Positions 1 to 10,323 of a stretch of DNA of 64,000 nt are shown piece after piece. This DNA is from Paludibaculum fermentans (GTDB lineage Bacteria; Acidobacteriota; Terriglobia; Bryobacterales; Bryobacteraceae): assembly GCF_015277775.1 (NCBI RefSeq), contig NZ_CP063849.1, positions 2,542,001 through 2,606,000 on the forward strand. The letters are read 5' to 3'. A model generated the notes under the pieces. It did not search any database, had not been told where the DNA came from, and worked only from the letters and a program-made list of their open reading frames with translations. A program made the position numbers and the translations under genes. Position 1 is the stretch's first letter; each line of letters begins with the position of its first letter.

Positions 1-399
1 TAGGTCATGAATATTTCGACAGCCCCCGGACAGGCTAAGCTGGAGGGCCCGTCCACCGGACTCTTGGCGCCGCCATCAAAAGGCGAGGAAAGGCGGACGA
101 GAATCGCCGCCGTTGCGCACGGGTCAGCCGAACGACACAGGCCATTGTCGAATCGAACTCCTGCGCGAAGACGAAAAGATTGTGGGTGTGGACGCTGAAT
201 AATGAGTAGCCTGGCAACGGGTCACGCCGAGAGCCAACACCGGTGCTCATCCGGGCCACAATGCACGTATGCGGCACGACATCGCCGTCCCGGCGAATGC
301 GTGCCTAGATGCCCTGCCCCCGCTCCACCCATTCCCTCCCGCCCCCATCTCCCATATACTTGACTAACTCGTAACCTTAGACCGCCCCAAGGAGCGCCC
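1..399. other. left-edge stretch without a supported gene
   Basis: No reading frame here combines a ribosome-binding site with protein-like composition. The short open frames are arginine- and proline-rich, as expected of high-GC non-coding or shadow frames. The last ~40 bases hold the leader of the FAD oxidase gene, with an AAGGAG box just before its ATG at 400. The neighbour to the left is outside the window, so this could be its downstream region. Confidence 0.5.
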
Positions 400-1785
400 A
401 TGCCCACTGCAGTAGTCAACTACGACGGCAGCATCACCGCCTCCCCCGCCCAGCTTGTCTTCCCCGAATCCGTCGCCGACATCCAGGCCATCCTGCGCGA
501 CCCGGCCCGCTACCCCAGTCCCGTCCGCGCCGTGGGCAGCTACCACTCCCTCACCCCCTGCGCCTCCTCCGACGGCACCATGATCAACATGGCCCGCATG
601 AACCGCGTCCTCAATATCGACGCGGCCGCCGGCACCATCACCGCCCAGGCAGGCATCCAGTTCATCAACGCGTCCAGGGAACTCCGCAAGCACGATCTCC
701 AGTTCATGACCAACATCGAGATCGGCAACATGACCCTCGGTTCAGCCGCCTGCTGCCACACGAAGGACGCCCTCGACGGCATCGAGTTCGGCCAGGTCAA
801 CTCCTACCTCACCAGCGTCAAATGGGTCACCCCCACCGGCGATCTCGCCGAAGCTTCAGAGGAAACGAGTCCCGGCCTCCTCCGCATGCTGCGCGGCAGC
901 TATGGCTTGGCCGGAGTGGTCTACGAGGTCACCTTCCGCATCAAACCCATTGAGGCTATCCATCTCACTTACCTGCCCCGCCCGGTCGACGAGCTCACCC
1001 AGGAGGAAGTCGACCAACTCATGGACACCTCCGAAGGCCTCATCTGCTGGACCGTCGGCCGAACCGCCGTCTTCCAGCAGCGCACCCGCGTCGAGGACAG
1101 GAACATCTTCGGTGGACTCCTGGCCGCCTTCCGCCGCCGCCTCTGGAACCACAGCGGCGCCTACGCCGGACACCTGCTCGAATCCTTCGTCCACAACCCG
1201 GAGGCGCGCGACAACCTCCAACAGGGCCTGTTCCAACTCGATGAGTTCATGTACGGCACCCTCCGCCTCTTCGGCGGCATCACCATCCTTGCGCCCGACA
1301 AGACCATCGACTACAGCAAGACGAAAACCTCGGCCAAATATGCCTTCACCTTCTGGGCCTTCCCGCGCGCCCGCTGGCTTTCGGTACTGCGCGACTACCT
1401 CGACTTCGCCGATCAGCACCATAAGGTCACCGGCTTCCGCTGCAACATGCCGCTGGGCGCCTACCACATCCGCCGCGACACGCATTCAGTCCTCTCCTAC
1501 AGCCACGACGAGGAAATCTTCTCCATCGACCCGATTCACGCTCCGGTCGACCTGCCCGCCTGGCAGAACTTCCTGCGGGCCTTCAACGAATTCTCCTTCC
1601 AGCGCGGCGGCATCCCCCTCTTGAACCAGAGTCCCTTCGTCGAGCGCCGGCACGTGGAGGCAGCCTACGGCCAGCGTTGGCACGAACTCTCAGACTGGGT
1701 AGCCCAGCAGGACCCCACCGGCCGAATGCTGAACCCCTACTTCGCCGCCCTGCTCTCCAAGTCCGCCGCCCAGGCGCAATCCTGA
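400..1785 (+). CDS. FAD-linked oxidase of the sugar-lactone/alditol oxidase type
   Basis: This 461-residue protein has a vanillyl-alcohol-oxidase-type FAD-binding fold. Residues ~18-185 form the PCMH-like domain. It contains a RAVGSYHSL motif (~44-51), which corresponds to the G-x-x-H-S flavin loop of gulonolactone and alditol oxidases, and a LRGSYGLAGVVYEVTFRI stretch (~165-180) typical of the second FAD lobe. The C-terminal half carries a DPTGRMLNPY ending similar to the D-arabinono-lactone oxidase domain. No signal peptide is seen, so it is probably cytoplasmic. AAGGAG lies 6 bases before the ATG. The family oxidises sugar lactones, alditols or related polyols with O2 or another acceptor; the substrate cannot be read from the sequence. 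It stands alone, facing a convergent ADOP permease gene. Confidence 0.8.
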   Translation: MPTAVVNYDGSITASPAQLVFPESVADIQAILRDPARYPSPVRAVGSYHSLTPCASSDGTMINMARMNRVLNIDAAAGTITAQAGIQFINASRELRKHDLQFMTNIEIGNMTLGSAACCHTKDALDGIEFGQVNSYLTSVKWVTPTGDLAEASEETSPGLLRMLRGSYGLAGVVYEVTFRIKPIEAIHLTYLPRPVDELTQEEVDQLMDTSEGLICWTVGRTAVFQQRTRVEDRNIFGGLLAAFRRRLWNHSGAYAGHLLESFVHNPEARDNLQQGLFQLDEFMYGTLRLFGGITILAPDKTIDYSKTKTSAKYAFTFWAFPRARWLSVLRDYLDFADQHHKVTGFRCNMPLGAYHIRRDTHSVLSYSHDEEIFSIDPIHAPVDLPAWQNFLRAFNEFSFQRGGIPLLNQSPFVERRHVEAAYGQRWHELSDWVAQQDPTGRMLNPYFAALLSKSAAQAQS

Positions 1786-2122
1786 CTGGCGCCACAACCA
1801 AAGAACTAGAGATAGAGGAGACACACCCCGATCGCGACGAGCCAGGCCCTAATGCGTATCCAGCACGGACCGTAAGGCACCCAGACGGGACGCCCCGAAA
1901 CGGAGCCGCAAACGTCAGTGATCGGATAGCTCACCCAACGGCTCCACTCAAAACAGCCAGGCGCCCCAGCGCCCTCCGCCCGCCAAATTGTAAGGAACCG
2001 CGTTCCGAGGCCGCCTTCGAGAAGCAGGGAGAGCAACCGCCCCCGACCAACTCAGGAAGCGGTCGGCACAACAGGATTGAATCCGCCGCTGTAGCGATCA
2101 CCTGGCCGCAATGTCCGCCACG
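1786..2122. other. intergenic stretch, no gene seen
   Basis: This lies between the convergent oxidase and ADOP permease genes. Open frames across it are proline- and arginine-rich without family resemblance. I see no clear hairpin followed by a T-run. Confidence 0.5.
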
Positions 2123-4621
2123 TCACTCCGACCGCAAAGCCTGCATGATGTCCACCCTGGCCGCCCGGGCCGCCGGAGCCAGCGACGCCACCAGCGCCGC
2201 CGCCACCAGCACCGCCGCCGACCCCGCCACCGGTACGAAGCCCGGCATCTTCATCCCGGGAAGAACGCTGCCCGCTGCGCTCGCTAACGCATAGCCGCCC
2301 ACCACGCCCGCCGCGATCCCCACACCCGCAATCACAGCACCCTGGCTGAGAACACCAAACACCAGGTGCCGCGGCTGCGATCCGATGGCCAGGCGAATTC
2401 CAAACTCGCGCGTCCGGCCGCTGACCGAGAACGCCAAAACACCACCTACCCCCACCACGGCGATGGCCAAGGCCACGGCCGCGAACCCTCCGAAGACCAG
2501 CGTGTTCAGGCGGTCTGGGGACAGCACCTCCGTGCGGATGTCCTCCAGGGTGGCCGCCCGTTCCACCGGTTGCTCGGACGACTTCTCGCGGATGATGCGC
2601 GTGACGGGCGTGATGAGGGAGTACGGATTGCCCCGTGTATGGATAAACAGATTCGCCGCCCAGAGGTCTTCCTGGGAGAACGGATGGTAGACAGTCATGG
2701 CCGGACCCGCCACTACATTCTCGTCGTCGACATCGGCGGTCACCCCGATAATGCGGCGAGCCTCCGTGCTGATACCGACGAACTTCATCACCGGATCGGT
2801 CCACGTCATGTGATGGTTCACTGCCTCCTGGTTGGGGAACAGCCGTTGCGCCAGGCTTTGGCTGACAATGACCACCTTCTCGCCGTCCTTCCGGTCGGCT
2901 TCATTGAAGTCGCGCCCTGCAATCAGCGGAACGCCCAGCGAAGTGAAATAGCCCGGCGAGATCGTCCGGAACCGTGCGCGCGGGTCTTCTTCGCCCGGAG
3001 CCGGCACGCGCCCTTCCGCCGTGAAACTGAAACCAGGACCGAATTTGCCGCCATCCCGCCATGGCATGAAAGTGCCCACGGCAACCCCGTCCACACTGGG
3101 AAGAGAGGTGATCTGCCGGATTGTCTCCTTATAGAAGCTCAGCACCTGCTCCGGCGTCTTGCCGTAGGACATCACGGGGACGCTTACCGTAAGCACCCGC
3201 TCCGTATCGAATCCGGTCCGCGCCGATTGCAGCGAGATCAGCGTCTTCGTCAGCATCGCCGCCCCGGCCAGCAGCACGAAAGAGGCCGCGATCTGGGTCA
3301 CCGCAAAGGCGCGCAGCCGCCGGTTGGCGCTACCCGTGATGCGGACACCTCCGCTGGCGGGTCCGAAACCGCGCGACGAGTCCGCTGAAGGCAGACGCGG
3401 GACCATCGCCAACGCCACAGCCGCCACCAACGCCAGCAGCGCACCCACCCACAGCATGCTGGCATCCACCGTCAGGTCGAGCGCCCGAACCGAGAAACGC
3501 GAAGCGTAGCGAGCCAGGACAGCCAGCATCGGACCGGCGCTGATAACCCCCAGGGCGGCTCCGGCGCCGCACAGAACAAGACTCTCCGCCAGCAGCGTCC
3601 GCCGCAACGCGCCGGTGGTGGCACCCAGGGCGGCACGCGTACAGAGCTCACCCTCCCGCCGCACGGTCCGGGCAAGAATCAGATTCGCCACGTTCGAACA
3701 GGCGATCACAAACATCAGAACCGATGCCCCCAGCAGGATCAGCAGCACGTTCCGAGCGGGAGAGGTGATCTGATCCCTCAGCAGCCGGGCGTCCACCTGG
3801 AAATTCGCCTTTGGGGAATACGCCTCCGAATGTTGCTTGATCATCGAACCGTAGACCGCACGCAGTTCCGCGCGCGCCGATTCCAGCGTCGCCCCCGGAG
3901 CCAGGCGCCCGAACAGTTCCGTCATCCGGTGCACGCGGCCGGTCACCATCGTCGCTGACAGGTGATGAGGACTGGTCACGACATTCGCGATGATCTCCGT
4001 CTCGGCCGGATAGGGAACGGCGGGCTCAAGCACGCCCACAATCGTCGCGGTCCGCTCACCCAGGCGGATGGTCTTCCCAAGCACGTTGCGGTCGCTCTTC
4101 GTCTGCGTCGTCCAGAACCGGTGCGTGAGCACGCAGGCGCCGGCCGCGTTTGGGCCGTCGTCATGCTTGTCGAGCAACCGGCCCAGCACCGGACGCAGCC
4201 CCATCACCTCGAAAAACGACCCGTCCACGACACCGGACCGAACCTCCCGCGGATCGCCCAGCCCGACCATGGTGAAGTCGATGGTGGAGAACTCTCCAAA
4301 CGCGCTCAGAGACTTGACCCCGGCGCGCAAATCCTGGATCTCCGGCACGGAGAACGCCACCTCCTCCGCCCCCATGCCGCGAGCACTCTGCTGAATGTAG
4401 ATCAGCCGGTCCTCTCCACGATTCACCAGCGGCCGCAGCAACACGCCACGCACCAGGGTGAAGATGGCCGCGTTCGCGCCGATCCCCAGCGCGAGTGTCA
4501 GCACAACCGTTGCCGTCAGCCCCTTCGCCCGGGATAGCGAACGGATCGCGAACCTCAATTCGTGCAGGAAGCTGGAAACCAGCTCGCGGTAGCGCCCATG
4601 CGTTTCATCGTGCCCAGTCAT
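2123..4621 (-). CDS. ADOP-type ABC transporter permease (MacB/FtsX fused halves)
   Basis: From an ATG at 4621, with GAGGAG six bases upstream, this encodes 832 residues; the longer open frame to 4648 lacks such a site. The architecture is that of the acidobacterial duplicated orphan permeases. An N-terminal helix (LTATVVLTLALGIGANAAIF) is followed by a periplasmic MacB-type core domain and a first permease half with the NVANLILARTVRREGE loop. A second periplasmic region follows, then an FtsX-type C-terminal half with the GRTREFGIRLAIGS loop and final helices. These proteins are encoded in many copies in Acidobacteriota without a dedicated ATPase, and their cargo is unknown; relatives export peptides, lipoproteins or macrolides, or act mechanically. 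No ATP-binding subunit is adjacent. A second member is encoded at 17820-20333. Confidence 0.9.
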   Translation of the reverse strand: MTGHDETHGRYRELVSSFLHELRFAIRSLSRAKGLTATVVLTLALGIGANAAIFTLVRGVLLRPLVNRGEDRLIYIQQSARGMGAEEVAFSVPEIQDLRAGVKSLSAFGEFSTIDFTMVGLGDPREVRSGVVDGSFFEVMGLRPVLGRLLDKHDDGPNAAGACVLTHRFWTTQTKSDRNVLGKTIRLGERTATIVGVLEPAVPYPAETEIIANVVTSPHHLSATMVTGRVHRMTELFGRLAPGATLESARAELRAVYGSMIKQHSEAYSPKANFQVDARLLRDQITSPARNVLLILLGASVLMFVIACSNVANLILARTVRREGELCTRAALGATTGALRRTLLAESLVLCGAGAALGVISAGPMLAVLARYASRFSVRALDLTVDASMLWVGALLALVAAVALAMVPRLPSADSSRGFGPASGGVRITGSANRRLRAFAVTQIAASFVLLAGAAMLTKTLISLQSARTGFDTERVLTVSVPVMSYGKTPEQVLSFYKETIRQITSLPSVDGVAVGTFMPWRDGGKFGPGFSFTAEGRVPAPGEEDPRARFRTISPGYFTSLGVPLIAGRDFNEADRKDGEKVVIVSQSLAQRLFPNQEAVNHHMTWTDPVMKFVGISTEARRIIGVTADVDDENVVAGPAMTVYHPFSQEDLWAANLFIHTRGNPYSLITPVTRIIREKSSEQPVERAATLEDIRTEVLSPDRLNTLVFGGFAAVALAIAVVGVGGVLAFSVSGRTREFGIRLAIGSQPRHLVFGVLSQGAVIAGVGIAAGVVGGYALASAAGSVLPGMKMPGFVPVAGSAAVLVAAALVASLAPAARAARVDIMQALRSE

Positions 4622-5076
4622 GGAATCTCCTCTCGGCTCTACTCTCACGTCGAACCGGCGCCCGCGAATTCGACATAGCCCTGCAAGTTTTTCTCCCCTT
4701 GCGGCTGTATCACTTACGGTTCAGGGCAGCCCAATGCCCACTCCGACTCAGCGGACCCGCCCCCCCGCCACCCGCCGCGGAACAGCTCCTGATACCTCTA
4801 TCACGCCTCCACCTCGGTCAGCGTCAGTACACCTGCATCTGCCGTGAACACTCGCTGAACTCCTGACCCGGCGGCGAAGGGCCAGACGTTCATGGAACAG
4901 TCCGCGAGGAAGCGTTGCGGTAAGATCGGTGGGTCTTTCATGGACTCTGTTCTCTCGGGACACCGCGCGAGCTTCACGCATCGTCATCTCCTGGCCCCCG
5001 GCCGGATGGCTCACCGCGGGCATTGCGTCGTCCGCCCAGGGATTCGAATCGCCGCGCGCAAGGGAGCCGCTCCACC
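4622..5076. other. divergent intergenic region between ADOP permease and sugar porter
   Basis: The two flanking genes diverge, so this 455-bp stretch should carry both promoters. I could not assign boxes with confidence. The sequence contains no frame with a plausible start and protein-like composition. Confidence 0.45.
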
Positions 5077-6414
5077 ATGAACTCTCGCATCTTCTTTTGG
5101 GCCATCACATCAGCACTGGCCGGCTTTCTCTTCGGCTTCGACACGATTGTCATCTCCGGCGCGGAACAGACCATTCAGCGTTTGTGGGGCCTCAGCCCCG
5201 GATTCCACGGCCTCGTGATGGGGTCCGCCCTCTACGGCACCGTCCTGGGCTCCCTGTTGGGCGGCTGGCCGACTGATCAATTCGGCCGCAGGAAAACGCT
5301 CCTCTTCATCGGCATTCTCTACGTAATCTCGGCGGTGGGCTGCGGCTTCGCCACCGGACCGCTGATGTTCGTCATCGCCCGCATCCTGGGCGGCATCGGC
5401 ATCGGCGTCTCCACCGTGGCCGCCCCGCTCTACATCTCCGAAATCGCCCCGCCCGCTTATCGCGGCCGCCTGTCGGGCATGTTCCAGTTCAACATTGTCT
5501 TTGGCGTCCTCGTCGCCTTCATCTCTAATGCATTGATAGCCCAGGTCGGAGGTGTAAACTCCTGGCGCTGGATGCTCGGCATCGCCGCCTTCCCCTCCGT
5601 CATCTACGCCGTCATGTGCCTCGGACTCCCCGAGAGCCCCCGCTGGCTGCTCAGCCGCAAACACGACAGGGCGGCCGGACTCAAGGTATTGCGCCTCATT
5701 GAACCGGACCTCTCCGAAGCCCAGCTGCAAGCCCATGCCGAGGAAATGTCGTCCGCAAACACATCACAGACCGTCGCCTCGGCCTTCTGGACGCCCCGCC
5801 TGCGCATCCCCATCCTTCTCGCGATCCTCGTTGCCTTCTTCAACCAGCTCTCTGGCATCAACGCCGTGAACTACTTCGCGCCCCGCATCTTCGAGATGGC
5901 CGGGCTGACCGAAAAGGCCGCGCTGCTGCAATCGGTTGGCATCGGCATCGTCAATATCATCTTCACCATCCTCGGCCTCTCCCTGATCGACAAACTGGGC
6001 CGGCGCACCCTCCTCTACATCGGTTCGTTCGGCTACATCCTCTCGCTGGGCCTGACGTCCTGGGCGTTCGCAACCCAGCACTACTCCATCGTCCCCGCCT
6101 GCATCTTCTTCTTCATCGCCGCCCACGCCATGGGCCAGGGTACCGTGATCTGGGTCCTCCTCTCAGAGATCTTCCCCAACCGGCACCGGGCGGAGGGTCA
6201 GGCCCTCGGCAGTTTCACGCACTGGCTGTTCGCCGCCTTGCTGACGACCCTCTTCCCCATGATGGTCTCGGCTTTCGCACCGGCCCAGATCTTCCTTTTC
6301 TTCTGCAGCATGATGGTGCTTCAGCTCATCTGGGTGAAAGTCATGGTGCCCGAAACCAAAGGCGTGGCCCTGGAAGACATGCAACAAACGCTCGGACTCG
6401 ACGTGGAGCACTGA
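5077..6414 (+). CDS. sugar porter, major facilitator superfamily
   Basis: The protein is 445 residues from the ATG at 5077, which has AGGGAG ten bases upstream; an in-frame upstream start at 5023 would add an arginine-rich non-membrane tail and is less likely. Twelve hydrophobic segments are apparent. Sugar-porter signatures are present in order: DQFGRRKTLL in the loop between helices 2 and 3, PESPRWLL in the central loop, INAVNYFAP in helix 7, DKLGRRTLL between helices 8 and 9, and PETKG after helix 12. The family moves hexoses or pentoses across the inner membrane, usually by proton symport. The exact sugar is not predictable. It precedes a large TonB-dependent receptor gene on the same strand but is separated from it by ~350 bases. 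Confidence 0.92.
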   Translation: MNSRIFFWAITSALAGFLFGFDTIVISGAEQTIQRLWGLSPGFHGLVMGSALYGTVLGSLLGGWPTDQFGRRKTLLFIGILYVISAVGCGFATGPLMFVIARILGGIGIGVSTVAAPLYISEIAPPAYRGRLSGMFQFNIVFGVLVAFISNALIAQVGGVNSWRWMLGIAAFPSVIYAVMCLGLPESPRWLLSRKHDRAAGLKVLRLIEPDLSEAQLQAHAEEMSSANTSQTVASAFWTPRLRIPILLAILVAFFNQLSGINAVNYFAPRIFEMAGLTEKAALLQSVGIGIVNIIFTILGLSLIDKLGRRTLLYIGSFGYILSLGLTSWAFATQHYSIVPACIFFFIAAHAMGQGTVIWVLLSEIFPNRHRAEGQALGSFTHWLFAALLTTLFPMMVSAFAPAQIFLFFCSMMVLQLIWVKVMVPETKGVALEDMQQTLGLDVEH

Positions 6415-6767
6415 CGGCCCGAATTGGCTTCACGACCCTCCATTGCCGGCGAGTTTTTCTCACACCCTTGTGAAACCACGCCATAAAGTCCCGGCTGCCT
6501 CTTGGGCTAGCCGCACCCGGCGTATGGGCAATCCGGGGCTTCTGATCGCGCGGAAGTGGCCTGCGTCTGTCCTCCTGATCACTTTTCCCACTTGTTCTGA
6601 ATGGGATCTAAATATGGATATATGAACCTTCGTTAAGCATCCGAAAACGCGACAACGAAGAAGGGAGAGATTTTGGTCCCTTAGTCATATATAATGCTGC
6701 CAACGGAAGTTCAAACAACCCGTGGGGATGAGTCTGCCCCATACCGGGTGCCTGAAAGAGGTTAGCC
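6415..6767. other. leader and promoter region of the TonB-receptor gene
   Basis: There is no gene here. The stretch is locally A/T-richer than its surroundings, particularly 6590-6700, as expected for a promoter. A perfect TATAAT lies at 6690-6695 (listed separately), and AGAGG precedes the receptor ATG. Confidence 0.5.
6690..6695 (+). promoter_or_regulatory. candidate -10 box of the TonB-receptor gene
   Basis: A consensus TATAAT lies 72 bases upstream of the receptor start in an A/T-rich patch. No good -35 hexamer sits at 16-18 bases, so the promoter may depend on an activator or another sigma factor. Confidence 0.35.
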
Positions 6768-9700
6768 ATGAAGCTGAAGCCTGTTTGGATCGCGCTAGCG
6801 ATCCTGGTTCTGTCGGCTGCGCTCGCGTTCTCGCAAGCCGTAAACGGAACACTCCTCGGAACCATCACCGACGCCAGCGGCGCAACGGTGCCAAATGCAA
6901 AAGTCACAATCACGGAAGCGAACACGGGAACGACCCGCTCCCTGCAAACCAATGAAAGCGGCAACTACGTCTTCTCCGACGTCCCCCCCGGCCTCTATAC
7001 CGTCGCGGCGGAGTTGACGGGCTTTAAGCGGTCATCACGGCCCGGCGTTGAACTCACCATCAACAGCTCGCCCCGTGTGGACCTCGTCCTCCAGCCCGGC
7101 AACGTGTCCGAGAGCATCGAAGTGACCGCGGCCACCCCGCTGCTACAGACCGACCGTGCCGATACCGGCAGCCAGTTGACCACCGTACAAACGGCGAACC
7201 TGCCGCTCGGCACCGGCCGCAACTACCAGAACCTGCTGAACCTGGTGCCCGGCACCACGCGCGCGTCCTATCAGCACTCGCAGTTCTTCAACGCCGCCAA
7301 CTCCCTGCAGACGCAGGTGAACGGCAACATGCGCCAGGGCAACAACTACATGATCGAGGGCGTGGACAACAACCAGCGCACCGGCCTGCTGCAGATCATG
7401 GTTCCCCCCATCGAAGCCATCCAGACCGTGGCCGTATCCACCTCCAACTTCGACGCCGAACTGGGCCGAGCCTCCGGCGCCGTCACCAACGTCCAGCTGA
7501 AATCCGGCGGCAACGAACTCCACGGCTCCGGCTACGAATTCCTGCGCAACAGCGAATTCAATGCCCGCAACTTCTTCGATCCGTCCATCGGCCACCAGAG
7601 CTACAACTACCTCGGCGGCAACATCGGCGGCGCCATCATCAAGAACAAGCTCTTCTTCTTCGGCGACTACCTGCGCGTCTGGGATCACCAGAGCAATACC
7701 AATCAGGTCAGCATTCCGCAGACGGATCTCCGCACCGGTAACCTGGGCCGGTCGACCTCGACAATCTATGATCCGGCCACCGGCGCCGCGGACGGCACGG
7801 GCCGTACACCCTTCGCCGGCAATATCATTCCTTCCAGCCGCATCAATCCAATCTCGACCAAACTCCTGGCGCTGGTGCCTCAACCCAACCTCGGCAGCGG
7901 CGACACCAATAATTACTTCTCGCTCCTGCCCTTCAAGAAGGACAGTGACTCGTTCGACTACAAGATGGATTGGAACATCTCCGACAAGGACCGCGTGACG
8001 GGGCGCTTCAGCTACGCTCGTCCGGTCACCTACCAGGCCCCCATCTTCGGCATCGCTGGCGGACCCACTCAGGGTTCCGGCGGCGGCTTTGCCGGCACTG
8101 GCATCCAGAAAACCTACAGCGCCGGCTTGAACTACAACCGGATGGTGACCAATACATTGATGACGGAGGTCCGTCTTGGCGTCGCCCACTACAACAACGT
8201 CGCGCAGAACTCCGACTACGGCACGAAGGCATCGGACTCGCTCGGCATCCCGGGCGTCAACCTCGATGAATATTCCAGCGGCATCGTCGGCATCATCCTG
8301 AACGGCGGCTATACCGATTACACAATCGGCTACGTGAACAGCCTCCCCTGGAAGCGCGCCGAAGCCAATATCGATGTCGTCAACTCGTGGACCAAGAACT
8401 TGTCAAACCACACCATCAAGTGGGGCGCCGACATCCGCCGCATTCGCGATGAACTGCTCCAGATGCAGACGTTCAGCTCGCGCGGTCTCTACCGGTTCGC
8501 CGACGGCCAGACATCAACGCCCGGAGCCAAGACCTCGTTCATGAACAACGTCGCCAGCTTCCTGCTCGACACACCAAACCAGGCCGGCCGCGATCTCGCT
8601 ACCTACTTCCCGGCCTATCGCGCCTGGAACTTCTTCTTCTATGCCCAGGACACCTGGGTCGTGAACTCCAAGCTGACCGTGAATATCGGGCTGCGCTACG
8701 AGCTCTATCCGCCGGCCACACCGCGGCTTGCCAAGGGCTTCTCCAACTACAACTTCGTCAACAACACCCTCGAAGTGGCTGGCGTGGGCAGCGTCCCCAT
8801 GAACCTCGGCATCGAGAATCATAAGAACTACATCGCGCCCCGCACCGGTATTGCTTACCGCTTCAACGACAAGACTGTCGTCCGCACAGGGTTCGGCATC
8901 AGCTACACCCCGTTCCCGGACAACAGCTACGCCTACAACTACCCCGTCCGCGCCAACAACCAGTTCGATCCCGCGGTCGCCAGCTACGGCGCGGCGGTCC
9001 TGCCCAACGGCCAGACGGCCTCGTTCCAGAACGGCTTCCCCGCCCCCATCCAGGTCGACATCCCGACGGACGGCATTATCAAGAATCCGCCCATCAGTTC
9101 CTCCTACAACGTCGTCAACAAGAGCTTCAAGAATCCCTCGGTGGTGAGCTGGAACTTCGCCGTTCAGCGCCAACTGCCTGGTAACTTTGTACTCGACCTG
9201 ACGTACGTCGGCAGCCACGGCGTGGATCAGGTTGTGAACTACAATCTCAACGCCGGCATGGTGCTCGGGGCCGGCAATAACGGCCGTGCACAATACCCCT
9301 CGCTCAAGCGCACAGCCGACACCAACCTGCTGTTCGCCGGCTTCTCCACCAGCTACAACGCCCTCCAGATGAAGCTCGATCGCCGCTTCACCAACGGTTT
9401 CGCGGTCACCACCGCTTACACCTACGGCAAGGGCATGGGCTTCCAGCAGGGTGATGACGGCGGCCCGCGCTTCTATATCAACTTCCGCCGCAACTACTCG
9501 CGCAACGACTTCGACCGCACCCACACCTTCGTGCAGAGCTATGTGTACGAGCTCCCGTTCGGCCACGGCAAGCGCTGGCTCAGCTCGGGCATCGGCGCCG
9601 CCACGATCGGCGGATGGCGCGTCAACGGCGTCCTGACGCTGATGACGGGTACGCCCATGTGGTTCGGCTACAGCGGCACCAACCTGAACGCACCCGGCAA

Positions 9701-10049
9701 TTCCCAGACCCCGGACATCATTGCACCCATCCAGATCCTGCATGGGATCAATAAGGGCAACCAGTGGTTCAGCACTTCGAGCTTCGCGGCTCCAGTCGGC
9801 GCCGTGTTCGGCAATGCCGGACGTAATCTCCTCTCCGGCCCCGGCTTCTTCAACCTCGACGCCTCCATCTTCAAGACCTTCAAGTTGACCGAACGGATCA
9901 ATCTGGAAGTTCGCGGAGAAAGCTTCAGCGTGACCAACACGCCGCAATTCAACAACCCCAATACCACGCTCGGTGACGCAAACTTCGGTTACGTGACCGG
10001 CGCCGGCGGCGCCCGCGGCCTGCAGTTGGGCCTCAAGCTCAACTTCTAG
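6768..10049 (+). CDS. TonB-dependent receptor with N-terminal carboxypeptidase-regulatory-like (Cna-B) domain
   Basis: The product is a 1,093-residue outer-membrane protein. Residues 1-23 are a signal peptide (MKLKPVWIALAILVLSAALA). Residues ~26-115 form a carboxypeptidase-regulatory or Cna-B beta-sandwich (VNGTLLGTITDASGATVPNA). A plug-like region follows (~120-240, with NYMIEGVDNNQRTG and SGAVTNVQLKSGGN). The remainder is a beta-barrel rich in aromatic-ended strands and finishes in KLNF, the usual terminal aromatic residue. This architecture is greatly expanded in Solibacter-type acidobacteria and is related to SusC-like and OmpA-related TonB receptors, probably for oligosaccharides or plant polymers. 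A rho-independent terminator follows immediately. The substrate is unknown; the upstream sugar porter hints at carbohydrate use. Confidence 0.9.
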   Translation: MKLKPVWIALAILVLSAALAFSQAVNGTLLGTITDASGATVPNAKVTITEANTGTTRSLQTNESGNYVFSDVPPGLYTVAAELTGFKRSSRPGVELTINSSPRVDLVLQPGNVSESIEVTAATPLLQTDRADTGSQLTTVQTANLPLGTGRNYQNLLNLVPGTTRASYQHSQFFNAANSLQTQVNGNMRQGNNYMIEGVDNNQRTGLLQIMVPPIEAIQTVAVSTSNFDAELGRASGAVTNVQLKSGGNELHGSGYEFLRNSEFNARNFFDPSIGHQSYNYLGGNIGGAIIKNKLFFFGDYLRVWDHQSNTNQVSIPQTDLRTGNLGRSTSTIYDPATGAADGTGRTPFAGNIIPSSRINPISTKLLALVPQPNLGSGDTNNYFSLLPFKKDSDSFDYKMDWNISDKDRVTGRFSYARPVTYQAPIFGIAGGPTQGSGGGFAGTGIQKTYSAGLNYNRMVTNTLMTEVRLGVAHYNNVAQNSDYGTKASDSLGIPGVNLDEYSSGIVGIILNGGYTDYTIGYVNSLPWKRAEANIDVVNSWTKNLSNHTIKWGADIRRIRDELLQMQTFSSRGLYRFADGQTSTPGAKTSFMNNVASFLLDTPNQAGRDLATYFPAYRAWNFFFYAQDTWVVNSKLTVNIGLRYELYPPATPRLAKGFSNYNFVNNTLEVAGVGSVPMNLGIENHKNYIAPRTGIAYRFNDKTVVRTGFGISYTPFPDNSYAYNYPVRANNQFDPAVASYGAAVLPNGQTASFQNGFPAPIQVDIPTDGIIKNPPISSSYNVVNKSFKNPSVVSWNFAVQRQLPGNFVLDLTYVGSHGVDQVVNYNLNAGMVLGAGNNGRAQYPSLKRTADTNLLFAGFSTSYNALQMKLDRRFTNGFAVTTAYTYGKGMGFQQGDDGGPRFYINFRRNYSRNDFDRTHTFVQSYVYELPFGHGKRWLSSGIGAATIGGWRVNGVLTLMTGTPMWFGYSGTNLNAPGNSQTPDIIAPIQILHGINKGNQWFSTSSFAAPVGAVFGNAGRNLLSGPGFFNLDASIFKTFKLTERINLEVRGESFSVTNTPQFNNPNTTLGDANFGYVTGAGGARGLQLGLKLNF

Positions 10050-10075
10050 CCGCTAATTCACCTGAGTATCGATCC

Positions 10076-10113
10076 AAGGCGCTGCGTCCCTCCAAGGCCG
10101 CGGCGCCTTTTCT
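10076..10113 (+). terminator. rho-independent terminator after the TonB-receptor gene
   Basis: AAGGCGCTGCG at 10076-10086 pairs with CGCGGCGCCTT at 10099-10109, with one G-U pair. The hairpin ends in TTTTCTC and starts 27 bases after the receptor stop codon. Confidence 0.75.
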
Positions 10114-10323
10114 CTGCCTGCAGCTAATTGATTGATCCTGCGCGCAGCTTCCGCTCCGCTGCGACCAACCCCATATAGGCACAAGCGAAAATCGCGCACG
10201 AAATGCGCACGCCCCCCTCGAAAATTTCCAATTGAAAACTCCCAGCCAAAAAGCCCCGCCGCTTTCGCTTACCAAGTGTCGCCGGAAAATTCGCCGGCGC
10301 TGAGTTTTTCGAAAGGAAAATGT

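Noticed and set aside
1677-2294. Plus-strand 205-residue open frame after the FAD oxidase
   Set aside because: Starts inside the oxidase gene in another frame, is Pro/Arg/Ala-rich, has no ribosome-binding site and overlaps the ADOP permease gene.
5036-5076. tRNA-like GATTCGAATC motif
   Set aside because: The surrounding sequence cannot form an acceptor stem or cloverleaf.
8514-9947. Minus-strand 477-residue open frame opposite the TonB receptor
   Set aside because: Antisense shadow; rich in Ala, Val, Glu and Gly without domain signatures.
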